Shown here: piece after piece, positions 55,314 to 63,631 of the stretch
Layout of the letters: each line of letters begins with the position of its first letter
How positions within the stretch are numbered: position 1 is the first letter of the stretch
Position numbers and translations under genes: made by a program
NCBI RefSeq assembly: GCF_958301595.1
Contig: NZ_CATQJU010000001.1
Span: 2,108,001 to 2,172,000, forward strand
DNA from: Porphyromonas vaginalis
GTDB lineage: Bacteria; Bacteroidota; Bacteroidia; Bacteroidales; Porphyromonadaceae
Length of the DNA stretch: 64,000 nt
Direction of reading: 5' to 3'
Notes under the pieces: model-generated
What the model saw: the letters and a program-made list of their open reading frames with translations, nothing else
What the model was told of the DNA's origin: nothing
The model's database searches: none

Positions 55314-57713
55314 ATGACAACAACTATCAAGCAAATCATCAAACGGGATGGGCTGCAAGAGCCGTTTACCCCGTCCAAGATTGAGAACGCCGTTCTCAAA
55401 GCCTACATCGCCACAGGTCAGACTGAGTGTCTCCAAGAGGCGAAAACTGTTACCATGGGTGTGCTAGCGCGCATCGAGCAGGAGGTCATTTCTGTCGAGG
55501 AGGTGCAGGACCTCGTCGAGAGCGAGCTCATGAAGGTGCAGCCCGAGGTGGCTAAGCGCTACATACTCTATCGTGAGTGGCGTAACACAGAGCGTCAGAA
55601 GAAGAGCGAGCTCAAGCGCAACCTCGACGGCATCGTGACTATCGACAGTAACGATGTCAACCTGAGCAACGCTAATATGAGTAGTCACACGCCTGCAGGG
55701 CAGATGATGACCTTCGCCTCGGAGGTTTCTAAGGACTACACCTACCGCTACCTGCTCCCCACGCAGTACGCTGAGGCGCATCGTCGCGGAGACATACATA
55801 TCCACGACCTCGACTACTACCCCACGAAGACGACTACTTGCATCCAGTACGACCTGGCGGATCTGTACGAGCGAGGCTTCCATACGAAGAATGGTAGCAT
55901 CCGCACGCCTCAGAGCATACAGAGCTATGCGACGCTGGCGACGATCGTCTTCCAGACGAACCAAAACGAGCAGCATGGCGGGCAGGCGATACCAGCCTTT
56001 GACTTCTTCATGGCACCTGGCGTCTACAAGACTTTTCTCAAGCATGTGGCCGACACGACACGCCTATTCCTCCACTGCCAGGGTGCTACGGATCTGCCCA
56101 CCGTACGAGAGATACGAGAGCTGGCAGAGCAGCATCTGGATAGTATCGTACCGACCTCGACAGCGGTGACGAATCTGTGCCAAGCTCTAAGCCAAAGGGT
56201 CAATAAAGAGATACCTCGCAAAGAGGTGGTCTACTTGATCAACCAAGCGATAGAGCGCACACGTCGTGACACGCATCAAGCGATGGAGGGCTTCATACAC
56301 AACCTCAACACGATGCACTCACGAGGAGGCAATCAGGTGGTCTTTAGCTCGATCAATTACGGTACCGACACCTCGGCCGAGGGACGTATGGTGATCGAGG
56401 AGCTGATGAAAGCAACGACTGAAGGTCTCGGCGTAGGTGGAGAAGTGCCAGTCTTCCCGATACAGATCTTTAAAGTCAAGGATGGGGTCAACTACTCCGA
56501 GGCGGACTTTGACCGTGCGATGAAAGACTTCGACAGTGCCGTGGCTGGAGAGATAGAGTTTGAGACGCCAAACTTTGACCTCTTCCTGAAAGCTTGCGAG
56601 ACGACGGCAAAGGCGCTTTTCCCCAACTTTGTTTTCCTTGATACGCCCTTCAATCATAGTGATGAGTGGGATGCCAATGACCCGCTGCGCTACCGCCATG
56701 AGATTGCGACGATGGGATGCCGTACGCGTGTCTTCGAGAATATCAATGGTCCTCGCACCTCAATAGGTCGTGGCAATCTCTCCTTTACGACGATCAATCT
56801 GCCACGCCTAGCGATCGAGGCGATGCGCTATGCTAAGGAGCAGATGGGTACGAAGGAGGATATAGGCAAGATGCGTAGCATAGCGATCAATAAGCTCTAT
56901 ACATCGATACGTGAGATGGCTCAGCTCGTGGGCGAACAGCTACACACGCGCTACGAGTTTCAGGCGACAGCCTTGGCACGTCAGTTCCCCTTTATGATGG
57001 GCAATGATGTCTGGAAGGGTGGGGGAGCTCTGCGTCCCAACGATCCCGTGGGTCACGTGATAGACAGCGGCACGCTCGGCATCGGCTTCATCGGTGGGCA
57101 CAACGCTATGTGCGCCATCTACGGTGAGGGACACGGCACCAACGAGGATGCTTGGCACACGCTCTACCACTGTGTCGAGATCATTGGTGAGGTAGCACAG
57201 GAGTTCAAGGAGCGCTATCACCTCAACTACTCCGTACTAGCCACTCCAGCGGAGGGTCTCTCAGGTCGCTTCACACGCCTCGACCGTAAGCGCTACGGGA
57301 CCATCGAGGGGGTTAACGATAGAGCATACTATGTCAACTCCTTCCACATCGATGTCAAGGAGGAGATACGCATCGCGGATAAGATACGTCTGGAGGCGCC
57401 CTTCCATGCACTCACGCTAGGAGGACACATTACCTATATAGAGCTCGATGGCGAGGCTAAGAAGAATGTCAAGGCTATCGCCAAGATTGTCAAGCTGATG
57501 CAAGACAACCACATTGGCTACGGCTCTATCAATCACCCGATAGATACTTGTCGCGAGTGTCACTACAAGGGGGTCATCTATGCTAAGTGCCCGATATGTG
57601 GTGGCGAGGATATACTACGTATGCGTCGCATCACGGGCTACCTGACGGGCGATCTCGCCTCGTGGAACTCTGCCAAGCGTGCCGAGGAGGCTGATCGCGT
57701 CAAGCATCACTAG
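55314..57713 (+). CDS. nrdD: Anaerobic ribonucleoside-triphosphate reductase (class III)
   Basis: A 799-residue glycyl-radical enzyme that makes deoxynucleotides without oxygen. Residues 1-90 are an ATP-cone (IIKRDGLQEPFTPSKIENAV), the allosteric activity domain. The catalytic core includes MNGPRTSIGRGN-like INGPRTSIGRGNLSFTTINL. The C-terminal zinc site has CRECHYKG and CPICGG, and the radical Gly775 lies in RITGYLTGD, 25 residues from the end. It is controlled by the cobalamin riboswitch and followed by nrdG after 15 bases. Confidence 0.97.
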   Translation: MTTTIKQIIKRDGLQEPFTPSKIENAVLKAYIATGQTECLQEAKTVTMGVLARIEQEVISVEEVQDLVESELMKVQPEVAKRYILYREWRNTERQKKSELKRNLDGIVTIDSNDVNLSNANMSSHTPAGQMMTFASEVSKDYTYRYLLPTQYAEAHRRGDIHIHDLDYYPTKTTTCIQYDLADLYERGFHTKNGSIRTPQSIQSYATLATIVFQTNQNEQHGGQAIPAFDFFMAPGVYKTFLKHVADTTRLFLHCQGATDLPTVREIRELAEQHLDSIVPTSTAVTNLCQALSQRVNKEIPRKEVVYLINQAIERTRRDTHQAMEGFIHNLNTMHSRGGNQVVFSSINYGTDTSAEGRMVIEELMKATTEGLGVGGEVPVFPIQIFKVKDGVNYSEADFDRAMKDFDSAVAGEIEFETPNFDLFLKACETTAKALFPNFVFLDTPFNHSDEWDANDPLRYRHEIATMGCRTRVFENINGPRTSIGRGNLSFTTINLPRLAIEAMRYAKEQMGTKEDIGKMRSIAINKLYTSIREMAQLVGEQLHTRYEFQATALARQFPFMMGNDVWKGGGALRPNDPVGHVIDSGTLGIGFIGGHNAMCAIYGEGHGTNEDAWHTLYHCVEIIGEVAQEFKERYHLNYSVLATPAEGLSGRFTRLDRKRYGTIEGVNDRAYYVNSFHIDVKEEIRIADKIRLEAPFHALTLGGHITYIELDGEAKKNVKAIAKIVKLMQDNHIGYGSINHPIDTCRECHYKGVIYAKCPICGGEDILRMRRITGYLTGDLASWNSAKRAEEADRVKHH

Positions 57714-57728
57714 TCAGATTTCTCTCGG

Positions 57729-58202
57729 ATGAACGTCCTCAAGGTCATACCCGAGACCATCCTCGACGGTGATGGGATACGCTGCTCGATCTACTTAGCG
57801 GGCTGCTCCCATCACTGCCTGGGGTGTCACAACCCTGAGAGTCACAATCCGCTCGTAGGGACGCCCCTGACGGAGGCATACCTGCAGCAGATCATCGACG
57901 ACATCAACGGCAATCCCCTCCTCGACGGCATCACGCTGAGTGGAGGGGATCCGATGTTCTGCCCTGAGGAGCTGCTCACGTTGCTCCAGCGTCTCAAGCG
58001 AGACACGGGGCAAGAGATCTGGTGCTACACGGGCTACACGCTCGAGCAGATCGAGCAAGACCCCACACGCGCCCCACTACTAGACTATATAGATGTACTC
58101 GTTGACGGCCGCTTCGTGCAGAGTCTCTACGACCCCCAGCTCCCCTTCAGAGGTAGCTCCAATCAGCGCATTATAGCACTGCACAAAGAGTCTGCTCAAT
58201 AG
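57729..58202 (+). CDS. nrdG: Anaerobic ribonucleotide reductase activating protein (radical SAM)
   Basis: A 157-residue radical SAM enzyme that installs the glycyl radical on NrdD. The cluster motif CX3CX2C is in [16 protein letters not shown] near residue 26; [14 protein letters not shown] follows as the SAM-contact segment. It is in the nrdDG operon. Its last 32 bases overlap the end of the convergent S41-like gene. Confidence 0.96.
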   Translation: MNVLKVIPETILDGDGIRCSIYLAGCSHHCLGCHNPESHNPLVGTPLTEAYLQQIIDDINGNPLLDGITLSGGDPMFCPEELLTLLQRLKRDTGQEIWCYTGYTLEQIEQDPTRAPLLDYIDVLVDGRFVQSLYDPQLPFRGSSNQRIIALHKESAQ

Positions 58203-59925
58203 CTTTTGATAGATATGGGTCTACATTGGTCAGAATAGTATCTGTCTCAAAAAGAACTGGAACGTCGATCTTGACACCTCTCCCATTCATTGGAAAGTAG
58301 TTTGAGTCCAAGACCCCTAAGCCTGTCAAGAAAGTCATGACTCCTCCTGGGAATTCGTATAAATGTACGTTCCCATTCGCTCCAGATGAAGAAGTTCCTA
58401 CAGTGATGGCTTTGGGGTTCTTTTGTAGCATCATGCAGAGATACTCTGAGAAGCTCTCGGTTTGGTTGTCTACGAGCAGAATAACATTACCCTTATAATA
58501 GTTTTCACTGCCTAGATGCTGAGGCCCAGCCACATACTTAAACTCTCCTGGCCGCTGACTGTCAGGGTAGACTATGTATGAGAAGTTTTCAGTTTGGGGG
58601 ATAAAGCACTTAGATAATTCCCAAAAAGACGACGGATATGGATAGCATCTTAAGTCAAGAATAATGTATTGGGCATTGCAAACTTGACGATAAAACCTCT
58701 CCACATTGTCTTGCTTTGCTGATGCCAAATGCCAGTAAGCAACCGAGTCGTTAAGCCACTGAGGCTTCATTTTACCCTCTTCCTCTAGCTTCAGAGAGTT
58801 GAAGTAATCCATATGTTCGCTTTTTTCTTTGACTTCCAAGGTATCCTTGTTTCGTCGAATCTTCAAGACGAAGCTCTCTTTAGGAGTTGACAAAATTGCA
58901 TTATTGAGAAACTTATCTCGAGTTGAAGCATTGCTCGCAGAGACAAAAAGAGCAAGACTATCACTTAGGTGTTTTATGGGGATGGAGTTTACCGATAGGA
59001 CTTCATCCCCTATTTTTACATTGGTGGGATAGTTGGCTGATCTCTTACTGTACACAAACCATCTCCCCGATAGAGATCTCATCCTAAATCCAGCCCTGCG
59101 CTCTCCGAATAGAAGCGTATCCATTGCTGTCGAGTGAGACGCATGAGAGTCATTCAGTCTTGCTGTGATATAGCGGATTGCCTTGTGGTAATCAACTTCG
59201 TTCTCAACGTGCAAAAACATTGGGATAGCCTGTTGCAAGGACAAGTCCCAAGGCTGCTCGAACAACTGCCTGTTTGGATAGAAGTAATAGACAAAAGAGT
59301 AGAAGTCAAAGAGCCCGATAAGACGATTAAGAGGATTACGCCAATCAAGATCTCGATAAGAGCCTCTCCTCCTTATGGGTCCATTAGGTTTGTTGTAAGT
59401 GGCAAAGCTCGCACTAGTCTTATCTATCTGAGTGTAAGCGTGAGCGAGCCGACCGAGGAGCATCTTGCTTTCTTGAGTCAGGTCAGAAGACTCTCGCACC
59501 CATCCTTCTTCACTTATCGCAAAGAGACTATCAGCATTTGTCTCCCCTCCTATGCGTGCCAGCTCTGTACTTAATGCTTGCTGTAGTTTGTCATTAAAAC
59601 TCTTGATAGAGACATTCTCCTCAACCACCTCCTGCAATATAGGATAGAGCAGTTCACGAGCATAGTTCTCTTTATAAGATGTCGATTTGTACTCAATTAG
59701 TCCATATATCTTTGCTGTATAAAACAGCTCTCTTTCTCTCTCTGAAACCATACTATCTGGCAAACAGACAGGATGATTAGCCATCCTATAGACTGGATCT
59801 ATAGGAGAAATACTTGCCTCAAAAGAGGTCTCAAGAAGTCGGACATAACGAACGATCCCATACCCTAAAAGGATGAGAACAAAGAAGACAACAACAAACC
59901 AAAATAGATACTTCGGTCTCTTCAC
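58171..59925 (-). CDS. Membrane-anchored S41-family (C-terminal-processing-like) protease
   Basis: A 584-residue protein with one N-terminal transmembrane helix (residues 6-28, [20 protein letters not shown]), so it is anchored with the enzyme outside the cytoplasm. A PDZ-like segment ([20 protein letters not shown]) precedes the S41 core ([38 protein letters not shown]). The likely nucleophile Ser is in [29 protein letters not shown] follows. The substrate is unknown. It is more AT-rich than its neighbours, which suggests transfer. Its 3' end overlaps nrdG by 32 bases. Confidence 0.82.
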   Translation of the reverse strand: MKRPKYLFWFVVVFFVLILLGYGIVRYVRLLETSFEASISPIDPVYRMANHPVCLPDSMVSERERELFYTAKIYGLIEYKSTSYKENYARELLYPILQEVVEENVSIKSFNDKLQQALSTELARIGGETNADSLFAISEEGWVRESSDLTQESKMLLGRLAHAYTQIDKTSASFATYNKPNGPIRRRGSYRDLDWRNPLNRLIGLFDFYSFVYYFYPNRQLFEQPWDLSLQQAIPMFLHVENEVDYHKAIRYITARLNDSHASHSTAMDTLLFGERRAGFRMRSLSGRWFVYSKRSANYPTNVKIGDEVLSVNSIPIKHLSDSLALFVSASNASTRDKFLNNAILSTPKESFVLKIRRNKDTLEVKEKSEHMDYFNSLKLEEEGKMKPQWLNDSVAYWHLASAKQDNVERFYRQVCNAQYIILDLRCYPYPSSFWELSKCFIPQTENFSYIVYPDSQRPGEFKYVAGPQHLGSENYYKGNVILLVDNQTESFSEYLCMMLQKNPKAITVGTSSSGANGNVHLYEFPGGVMTFLTGLGVLDSNYFPMNGRGVKIDVPVLFETDTILTNVDPYLSKAIEQTLCAVL

Positions 59926-59997
59926 GAGTAAAATAGTAAGAAGATTATACGGAGCGAATACGTGGGATAAGCACTATGTGCATTCTTATATTCACTG

Positions 59998-60005
59998 CAA
60001 ATGTA
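59998..60005 (-). promoter_or_regulatory. Possible -7 element of the S41 protease gene
   Basis: Minus-strand TACATTTG lies 73 bases before the ATG at 59925; no good -33 match is seen. Confidence 0.4.
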
Positions 60006-60107
60006 CTTGTTTTTAAGTGGATTTGACACGATGTAGAAGCCTCTCTCTTCTAGGGGAAAATCGTTAAACACCGAATAGCTAAAGAATGGAATGTACGCGC
60101 AGACCAT

Positions 60108-60191
60108 AGCTGATGCATTATAATAGCTCCGCTTAACGACCTGCTAGGAATAGCGTGTTAGATGAGTTCATTATATTATAATGTATCAGCC
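60108..60191. mobile_element. MITE-like element, family A copy 3 (diverged)
   Basis: Ends AGCTGATGCATTATAAT and ATTATAATGTATCAGCC are related to the family A ends; the centre (CCGCTTAACGACCTGCTAGG) is mostly different from the other copies. It lies 12 bases before the -33 box of the second small secreted protein. Confidence 0.7.
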
Positions 60192-60203
60192 GTGTCTTAG
60201 CAT

Positions 60204-60234
60204 TTTGTTGTTTGCAAAAAGAAAACTATCTTTG
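60204..60234 (+). promoter_or_regulatory. Bacteroidetes-type promoter of small secreted protein, copy 2
   Basis: TTTG at 60204-60207, a 19-base spacer, and TATCTTTG at 60227-60234. The sequence between is nearly the same as at 35983-36014. Confidence 0.85.
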
Positions 60235-60269
60235 CAACATAGTGGTTGTTTCATCCTCTGGTACAAGGT

Positions 60270-60293
60270 GTTGAATCAGCGGGAGACTTCAAC
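60270..60293 (+). promoter_or_regulatory. Conserved leader hairpin, copy 2
   Basis: GTTGAA (60270-60275) pairs with TTCAAC (60288-60293). The loop keeps the GCGGGAGA core of copy 1. The stem is one pair shorter than in copy 1. Confidence 0.6.
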
Positions 60294-60366
60294 AAGAGAT
60301 CTAACGAGCGCGAAGAAACAGGCATACAAGACAAACCAACAATACTAACTTCTAAGCTTTATAATT

Positions 60367-60765
60367 ATGAGACATACGACATGGTTATGTGCTTTGCTCC
60401 TATTCCTGCTACCACTCGTGGCAAAGGGACAGCAGCAGGTGACGCTGGACAAATCTCAGCAAGAGATCGCTAAGGTCATAGAGACCGTCATGCACCTATC
60501 TGAGCAAGAGGCTATCCTCGATCAGGCGGATGCTACGACACGTAAGGCTGTCGAGGCTGTGCGTGCCCTCACTGGCCAAAAAGAATACAGTGAGAAGAGG
60601 GCTACAGACCTAGCCTCTGCACTGACTCTAGAAGACAATCACATCGTAATCCTCCCCAAGTATCAGGATCTAGCAGAGACAGCCAGGTGGGATGGCGTAT
60701 CCCTCGCAGAATTAGTGAAGGCGATAGACGACTTTCGCACTGCAGCACTAACTAGTCAGCCTTAA
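60367..60765 (+). CDS. Small secreted protein of unknown function (paralogue 2)
   Basis: A 132-residue protein with the same signal peptide design (HTTWLCALLLFLLPLVAKG) and about 86 percent identity to the protein at 36146-36544: 18 differences by direct count, mostly conservative and clustered just after the cleavage site. The duplication also includes the promoter, leader and terminator, about 680 bases in all. Conservation of the frame and of the leader suggests both copies are functional. The family is not recognised. Confidence 0.8.
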   Translation: MRHTTWLCALLLFLLPLVAKGQQQVTLDKSQQEIAKVIETVMHLSEQEAILDQADATTRKAVEAVRALTGQKEYSEKRATDLASALTLEDNHIVILPKYQDLAETARWDGVSLAELVKAIDDFRTAALTSQP

Positions 60766-60803
60766 TTGACTGTGTAGTCTGCATCTTTCGCTCTTATCCT
60801 TCT

Positions 60804-60832
60804 AGAGACTGTCGCTTGTAGTGGCAGTCTCT
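60804..60832 (+). terminator. Terminator of small secreted protein, copy 2
   Basis: AGAGACTG (60804-60811) pairs with CAGTCTCT (60825-60832), followed by AGACGTTTTTT. Confidence 0.85.
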
Positions 60833-60959
60833 AGACGTTTTTTAGCGACCTATTTGTTTCCAAATGAGCCTCTTTTACGGAGAATATCAGGGAAACCTTA
60901 TTGCCCACTCAAAAATGTCTGGAGTGTAGCCTGCCCTGAAACGCAGATGCCCTCCCCAG

Positions 60960-61047
60960 GGCTGACGCATTATAATCGCTCTGTCAGGGACTACACATGA
61001 GCGACAAGCAAGGCATAGATGAGGTCACTATATATAATGTATCAGCC
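60960..61047 (-). mobile_element. MITE-like element, family A copy 4
   Basis: Ends GGCTGACGCATTATAAT and ATAATGTATCAGCC. Read on the minus strand, its centre (CTTGCTTGTCGCTCATGTGT) matches copies 1 and 2. It is attached to an inverted copy of the palindrome array, just as copy 2 is. Confidence 0.85.
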
Positions 61048-61196
61048 ATGGATTGGCTGTTGGCTGTTAGCTATTGGCTGTTAGCTATCGGAACCATCGG
61101 AGCTATCAGAGTGATCGGATCTCTAATTTCTAACTTCTAACCTCTAATCTCTAATAACATATCTTTACAGGGGAAATTGTTCGATCCCCGCCTTTC

Positions 61197-61379
61197 TCGA
61201 ATATCCACGTGGAAAATCTCAAATCTCCACGTGGATATTTTTTATTTCCCACGTGGGCGTGAAATAAAACTTCGGAGGAATCAAATGAAACTTCGGAAGA
61301 ATCAAATGAAACTTCCGAGGAATTTTTTCTTCTCCACGTGGGAATTTCGAAATATCCACGTGGAAATCAGTTTTCCCCG
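61197..61379. repeat. Palindrome array, inverted copy of 43315-43486
   Basis: Units ATCCACGTGGAAAAT, CTCCACGTGGATAT, CCCACGTGGGCG, AACTTCGGAGGAATC, AACTTCGGAAGAATC, AACTTCCGAGGAAT, CTCCACGTGGGAAT and ATCCACGTGGAAAT follow at about 21-22 bases. It has one more CACGTG unit on its right than the other copy shows intact. Confidence 0.92.
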
Positions 61380-61464
61380 ACATGGTGCCGTTTCGATATG
61401 TAGTCTGCTCTAAATTATTGTAACAAGCTGGCGTTGGATTTTCAGCTAGGGCAGATGCCACCCC

Positions 61465-61495
61465 TTGCAGGATTAAAAAGTTTGTCTTACCTTTG
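61465..61495 (+). promoter_or_regulatory. Promoter of the metK leader
   Basis: TTG at 61465-61467 (in CCCTTGC), a 20-base spacer, and TACCTTTG at 61488-61495. Transcription would begin near 61502, just ahead of the riboswitch. Confidence 0.75.
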
Positions 61496-61538
61496 CATCC
61501 ACGAGATGACAAGAAGCTCTGATGCAGTCTTGGGATCG

Positions 61539-61593
61539 TAGTGGATGGATTTGATAAGCTTGCAACCACTTAGAAAAATGCTAAAAACTTACC
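61539..61593 (+). promoter_or_regulatory. SAM-II-type riboswitch before metK
   Basis: P1 is AGTGG (61540-61544) with CCACT (61566-61570). Its loop carries GGATTTG and the invariant-like GCTTGCAA just before the 3' strand. The A-rich joining stretch AGAAAAATGCTAAAAA (61572-61587) follows, then CTTA (61588-61591), which can pair with TAAG (61555-61558) in the loop to close an H-type pseudoknot. This order (GATTT, TTGCA, P1, A-rich, GCTAAAAA, P2) is that of SAM-II aptamers known before metA/metX genes. The downstream gene makes SAM, which supports the call. Confidence 0.88.
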
Positions 61594-61640
61594 TCCTCAC
61601 CACTCTCTAGCAGAGATCGCAGCAGGAGGATCTTTTCTAA
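61592..61640 (+). terminator. First hairpin after the SAM aptamer
   Basis: CCTCCT (61592-61597) pairs with AGGAGG (61624-61629) with inner CTCT/AGAG, then TCTTTTCT. Its 5' strand begins exactly where the aptamer's pseudoknot strand ends, so the two may compete or stack. Confidence 0.6.
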
Positions 61641-61657
61641 GCAAGCATAGAGATATC

Positions 61658-61705
61658 AAAGCACCCCACGAGCTGATCCGTCAGACTGGTGGGGTGCTTT
61701 CTTGT
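61658..61705 (+). terminator. Strong hairpin terminator in the metK leader
   Basis: AAAGCACCCCAC (61658-61669) pairs perfectly with GTGGGGTGCTTT (61689-61700), followed by CTTGTTG. It lies between the SAM aptamer and metK, the expected place for an attenuator. Confidence 0.8.
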
Positions 61706-61777
61706 TGTACCCAGAGGCTTTGGCACGGGCCAATAGCCTCGACTCAATATATTTACATCAATCAGTATATCAGTAGT

Positions 61778-63067
61778 ATGAATTACTTCTTTACATCCGA
61801 GTCGGTGTCTGAAGGACATCCAGATAAAGTGGCAGACCAAATATCCGATGCCATCCTAGACCAGCTGCTAGCTGGTGATCCCGCTTCGCGTGTCGCCTGT
61901 GAGACGCTCGTCACCACGGGACAGGTGATCGTTTCTGGCGAGGTGCGTAGCAATGCTTATGTCGATCTAGATGCGACCGTGAGGCGTGTGGTAGATCGTA
62001 TCGGGTACAACCAGCCTGAGTACGGCTTTGACGCTCGTAGCTGTGGCATACTGAGTGCTATCCACGATCAGAGTAACGACATCAACCGTGGTGTGGACCG
62101 TGCCAACCCTGAGGAGCAGGGAGCTGGCGACCAGGGCATGATGTTTGGCTATGCAACGACCGAGACGGCCAACTATATGCCACTACCTCTCGACCTCTCT
62201 AATGCGCTGCTCTTCGAGCTGGCTGAGATACGCAAGCATGAGCCGGAGCTGATGCCTTACCTGAGACCTGATGCTAAGAGTCAGGTGACGGTAGAGTACG
62301 ATGAGGACAACCATCCCGTGCGTATCGATACGATCGTCTTGAGTACGCAGCACGATGAGTTCATCAAGCCTGCCGATAGCTCTTACAAGGCGCAGCATGC
62401 TGCCGACCTGAAGATGCAAGAGCAAATCACAGAGGACATACGTCGCTACCTGCTCCCTCGTGTGGAGAAGTACTACCCGCAGTACGCTGATCTCTTTGCG
62501 GTGCAGGAGTATCGCCTGCTGGTCAACCCCACGGGTAAGTTTGTCATCGGTGGTCCTCACGGAGATACGGGTCTCACAGGTCGTAAGATCATCGTAGACA
62601 CTTACGGTGGTCGCGCCTCCCATGGTGGTGGAGCCTTCTCGGGCAAGGACTGCTCTAAGGTAGACCGCTCTGGTGCCTATGCAGCACGTCATATAGCCAA
62701 AAATATGGTCGCTGCGGGCGTTTGCTCAGAGATGCTCGTACAGCTCTCATACGCTATCGGTGTCGCAGAGCCAGTGAGCATCTACGTGCATACATCTGGC
62801 AAGACGATCGATATGAGCGATGGCGAGATAGCACAGCGCATCTTGCGGGTCTTTGACCTGAGGCCCTATGCTATCGAGCAGCGCTTTGACCTACGCAAGC
62901 CGATCTATGAGGAGACCGCAGCTTATGGACACTTCGGGCGTGATGTGCGTTGGGTCAAGAAGAGCTTCGAGACCTTCCATAGAGGTACCATAGAGATGGA
63001 GGTAGAGCTATTCCCCTGGGAGAAGCTGGACTATGTGGAGCGTATCAGACAAGAGTTCGGTCTCTAG
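61778..63067 (+). CDS. metK: S-adenosylmethionine synthetase
   Basis: A 429-residue enzyme that makes SAM from methionine and ATP. The start at 61778 gives the universal [20 protein letters not shown]; the frame extends to 61694 but that part overlaps the terminator. [15 protein letters not shown] and [19 protein letters not shown] are the two PROSITE-type signatures. The length is slightly above the E. coli enzyme (384), as in other Bacteroidetes, through an insert at about 205-260. It is controlled by the SAM-II-type leader. Confidence 0.97.
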   Translation: MNYFFTSESVSEGHPDKVADQISDAILDQLLAGDPASRVACETLVTTGQVIVSGEVRSNAYVDLDATVRRVVDRIGYNQPEYGFDARSCGILSAIHDQSNDINRGVDRANPEEQGAGDQGMMFGYATTETANYMPLPLDLSNALLFELAEIRKHEPELMPYLRPDAKSQVTVEYDEDNHPVRIDTIVLSTQHDEFIKPADSSYKAQHAADLKMQEQITEDIRRYLLPRVEKYYPQYADLFAVQEYRLLVNPTGKFVIGGPHGDTGLTGRKIIVDTYGGRASHGGGAFSGKDCSKVDRSGAYAARHIAKNMVAAGVCSEMLVQLSYAIGVAEPVSIYVHTSGKTIDMSDGEIAQRILRVFDLRPYAIEQRFDLRKPIYEETAAYGHFGRDVRWVKKSFETFHRGTIEMEVELFPWEKLDYVERIRQEFGL

Positions 63068-63082
63068 CCGCAGCTACGTCGT

Positions 63083-63541
63083 ATGTCTCGTCTCTCTGAG
63101 AGTCTCCAGGCTAAGGAGCGACTCTTGCTACAAAACTATATCAAGGAGCAGGGGTTGAACCGTAGCCGCACGCGCGAAGCTATCTTAGAGTTGATAGGGG
63201 AGCAGATGGGGATCTTCTCGTCAGAGGATCTGATAGCACTCGCTAAGGAGCGTGGCGTGGCTATCGGAGACACGACGATCTATACTTGCGTAGACCTTTT
63301 TCTCAAGATCGGGATCTTGCTACCCCTACCGATGGGGCTAGCTGGGTCATTGGTGCGGCAGTCACTATGTCAAAGCAAGGCGTTACTGCTGTGCCGGCAC
63401 TGTGGCACCGCCTTGCTCCATCGTAGCACCTCCGCACTGACGGAGCTACAGGCGGTCACGCCACCTCGCTACGGTGACGTCACACCGCTGCTGATCTACT
63501 GGGGCGTCTGCCCTCAGTGCTACCGTCTCGGACGACGATAG
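63083..63541 (+). CDS. Fur-family transcriptional regulator without the His-rich metal site
   Basis: A 152-residue protein. Residues 22-88 form the Fur winged helix (NRSRTREAILELIGEQMG, AIGDTTIYTCVDLFLKIGIL). The C-terminal part has CRHCG and CPQC, a four-Cys zinc site, but lacks the His cluster (HHHHL-type) and other usual regulatory metal ligands. It may respond to something else, or be only structural-zinc bound. It follows metK by 15 bases and is probably co-transcribed, so it may also fall under the SAM switch. Confidence 0.8.
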   Translation: MSRLSESLQAKERLLLQNYIKEQGLNRSRTREAILELIGEQMGIFSSEDLIALAKERGVAIGDTTIYTCVDLFLKIGILLPLPMGLAGSLVRQSLCQSKALLLCRHCGTALLHRSTSALTELQAVTPPRYGDVTPLLIYWGVCPQCYRLGRR

Positions 63542-63555
63542 AGCCACACGACAAA

Positions 63556-63591
63556 AAGAGAGGAGATGCCGGTGAAGACATCTCCTCTCTT
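63556..63591. terminator. Bidirectional terminator between the Fur-like gene and the TonB-dependent receptor
   Basis: AAGAGAGGAGATG (63556-63568) pairs perfectly with CATCTCCTCTCTT (63579-63591). On the minus strand TTTTTGTCG follows, so it serves the leftward receptor gene best. Confidence 0.88.
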
Positions 63592-63631
63592 CAAAATGTG
63601 GGGGCAAAGTTTACCGCTTCGTCTAGCTTGA

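Larger units (their letters stand above)
59926..60366. other. Intergenic region with S41 promoter, MITE copy 4 and secreted-protein leader
   Basis: The left part should carry the S41 gene's promoter; minus-strand TACATTTG at 59998-60005 is a candidate -7 box. The MITE at 60108-60191 abuts the duplicated promoter (60204-60234) and leader hairpin (60270-60293) of the second small secreted protein. Confidence 0.6.
60833..61464. other. Repeat cluster before the metK leader
   Basis: A gene-free stretch with the family A MITE copy 4 (60960-61047), GGCTGTTGGCTGTTAGCTAT-type direct repeats (61054-61090), TCTAATTTCTAACTTCTAAC-type heptamers (61122-61155), and the palindrome array (61197-61379). From 60960 to 61422 it is the inverted counterpart of 43260-43707. 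Confidence 0.75.

Noticed and set aside
55464-56045. 193-residue leftward frame opposite nrdD
   Set aside because: Complement of the nrdD catalytic core; Val/Leu-rich shadow.
62183-62692. 169-residue leftward frame opposite metK
   Set aside because: Complement of a highly conserved enzyme; no features.
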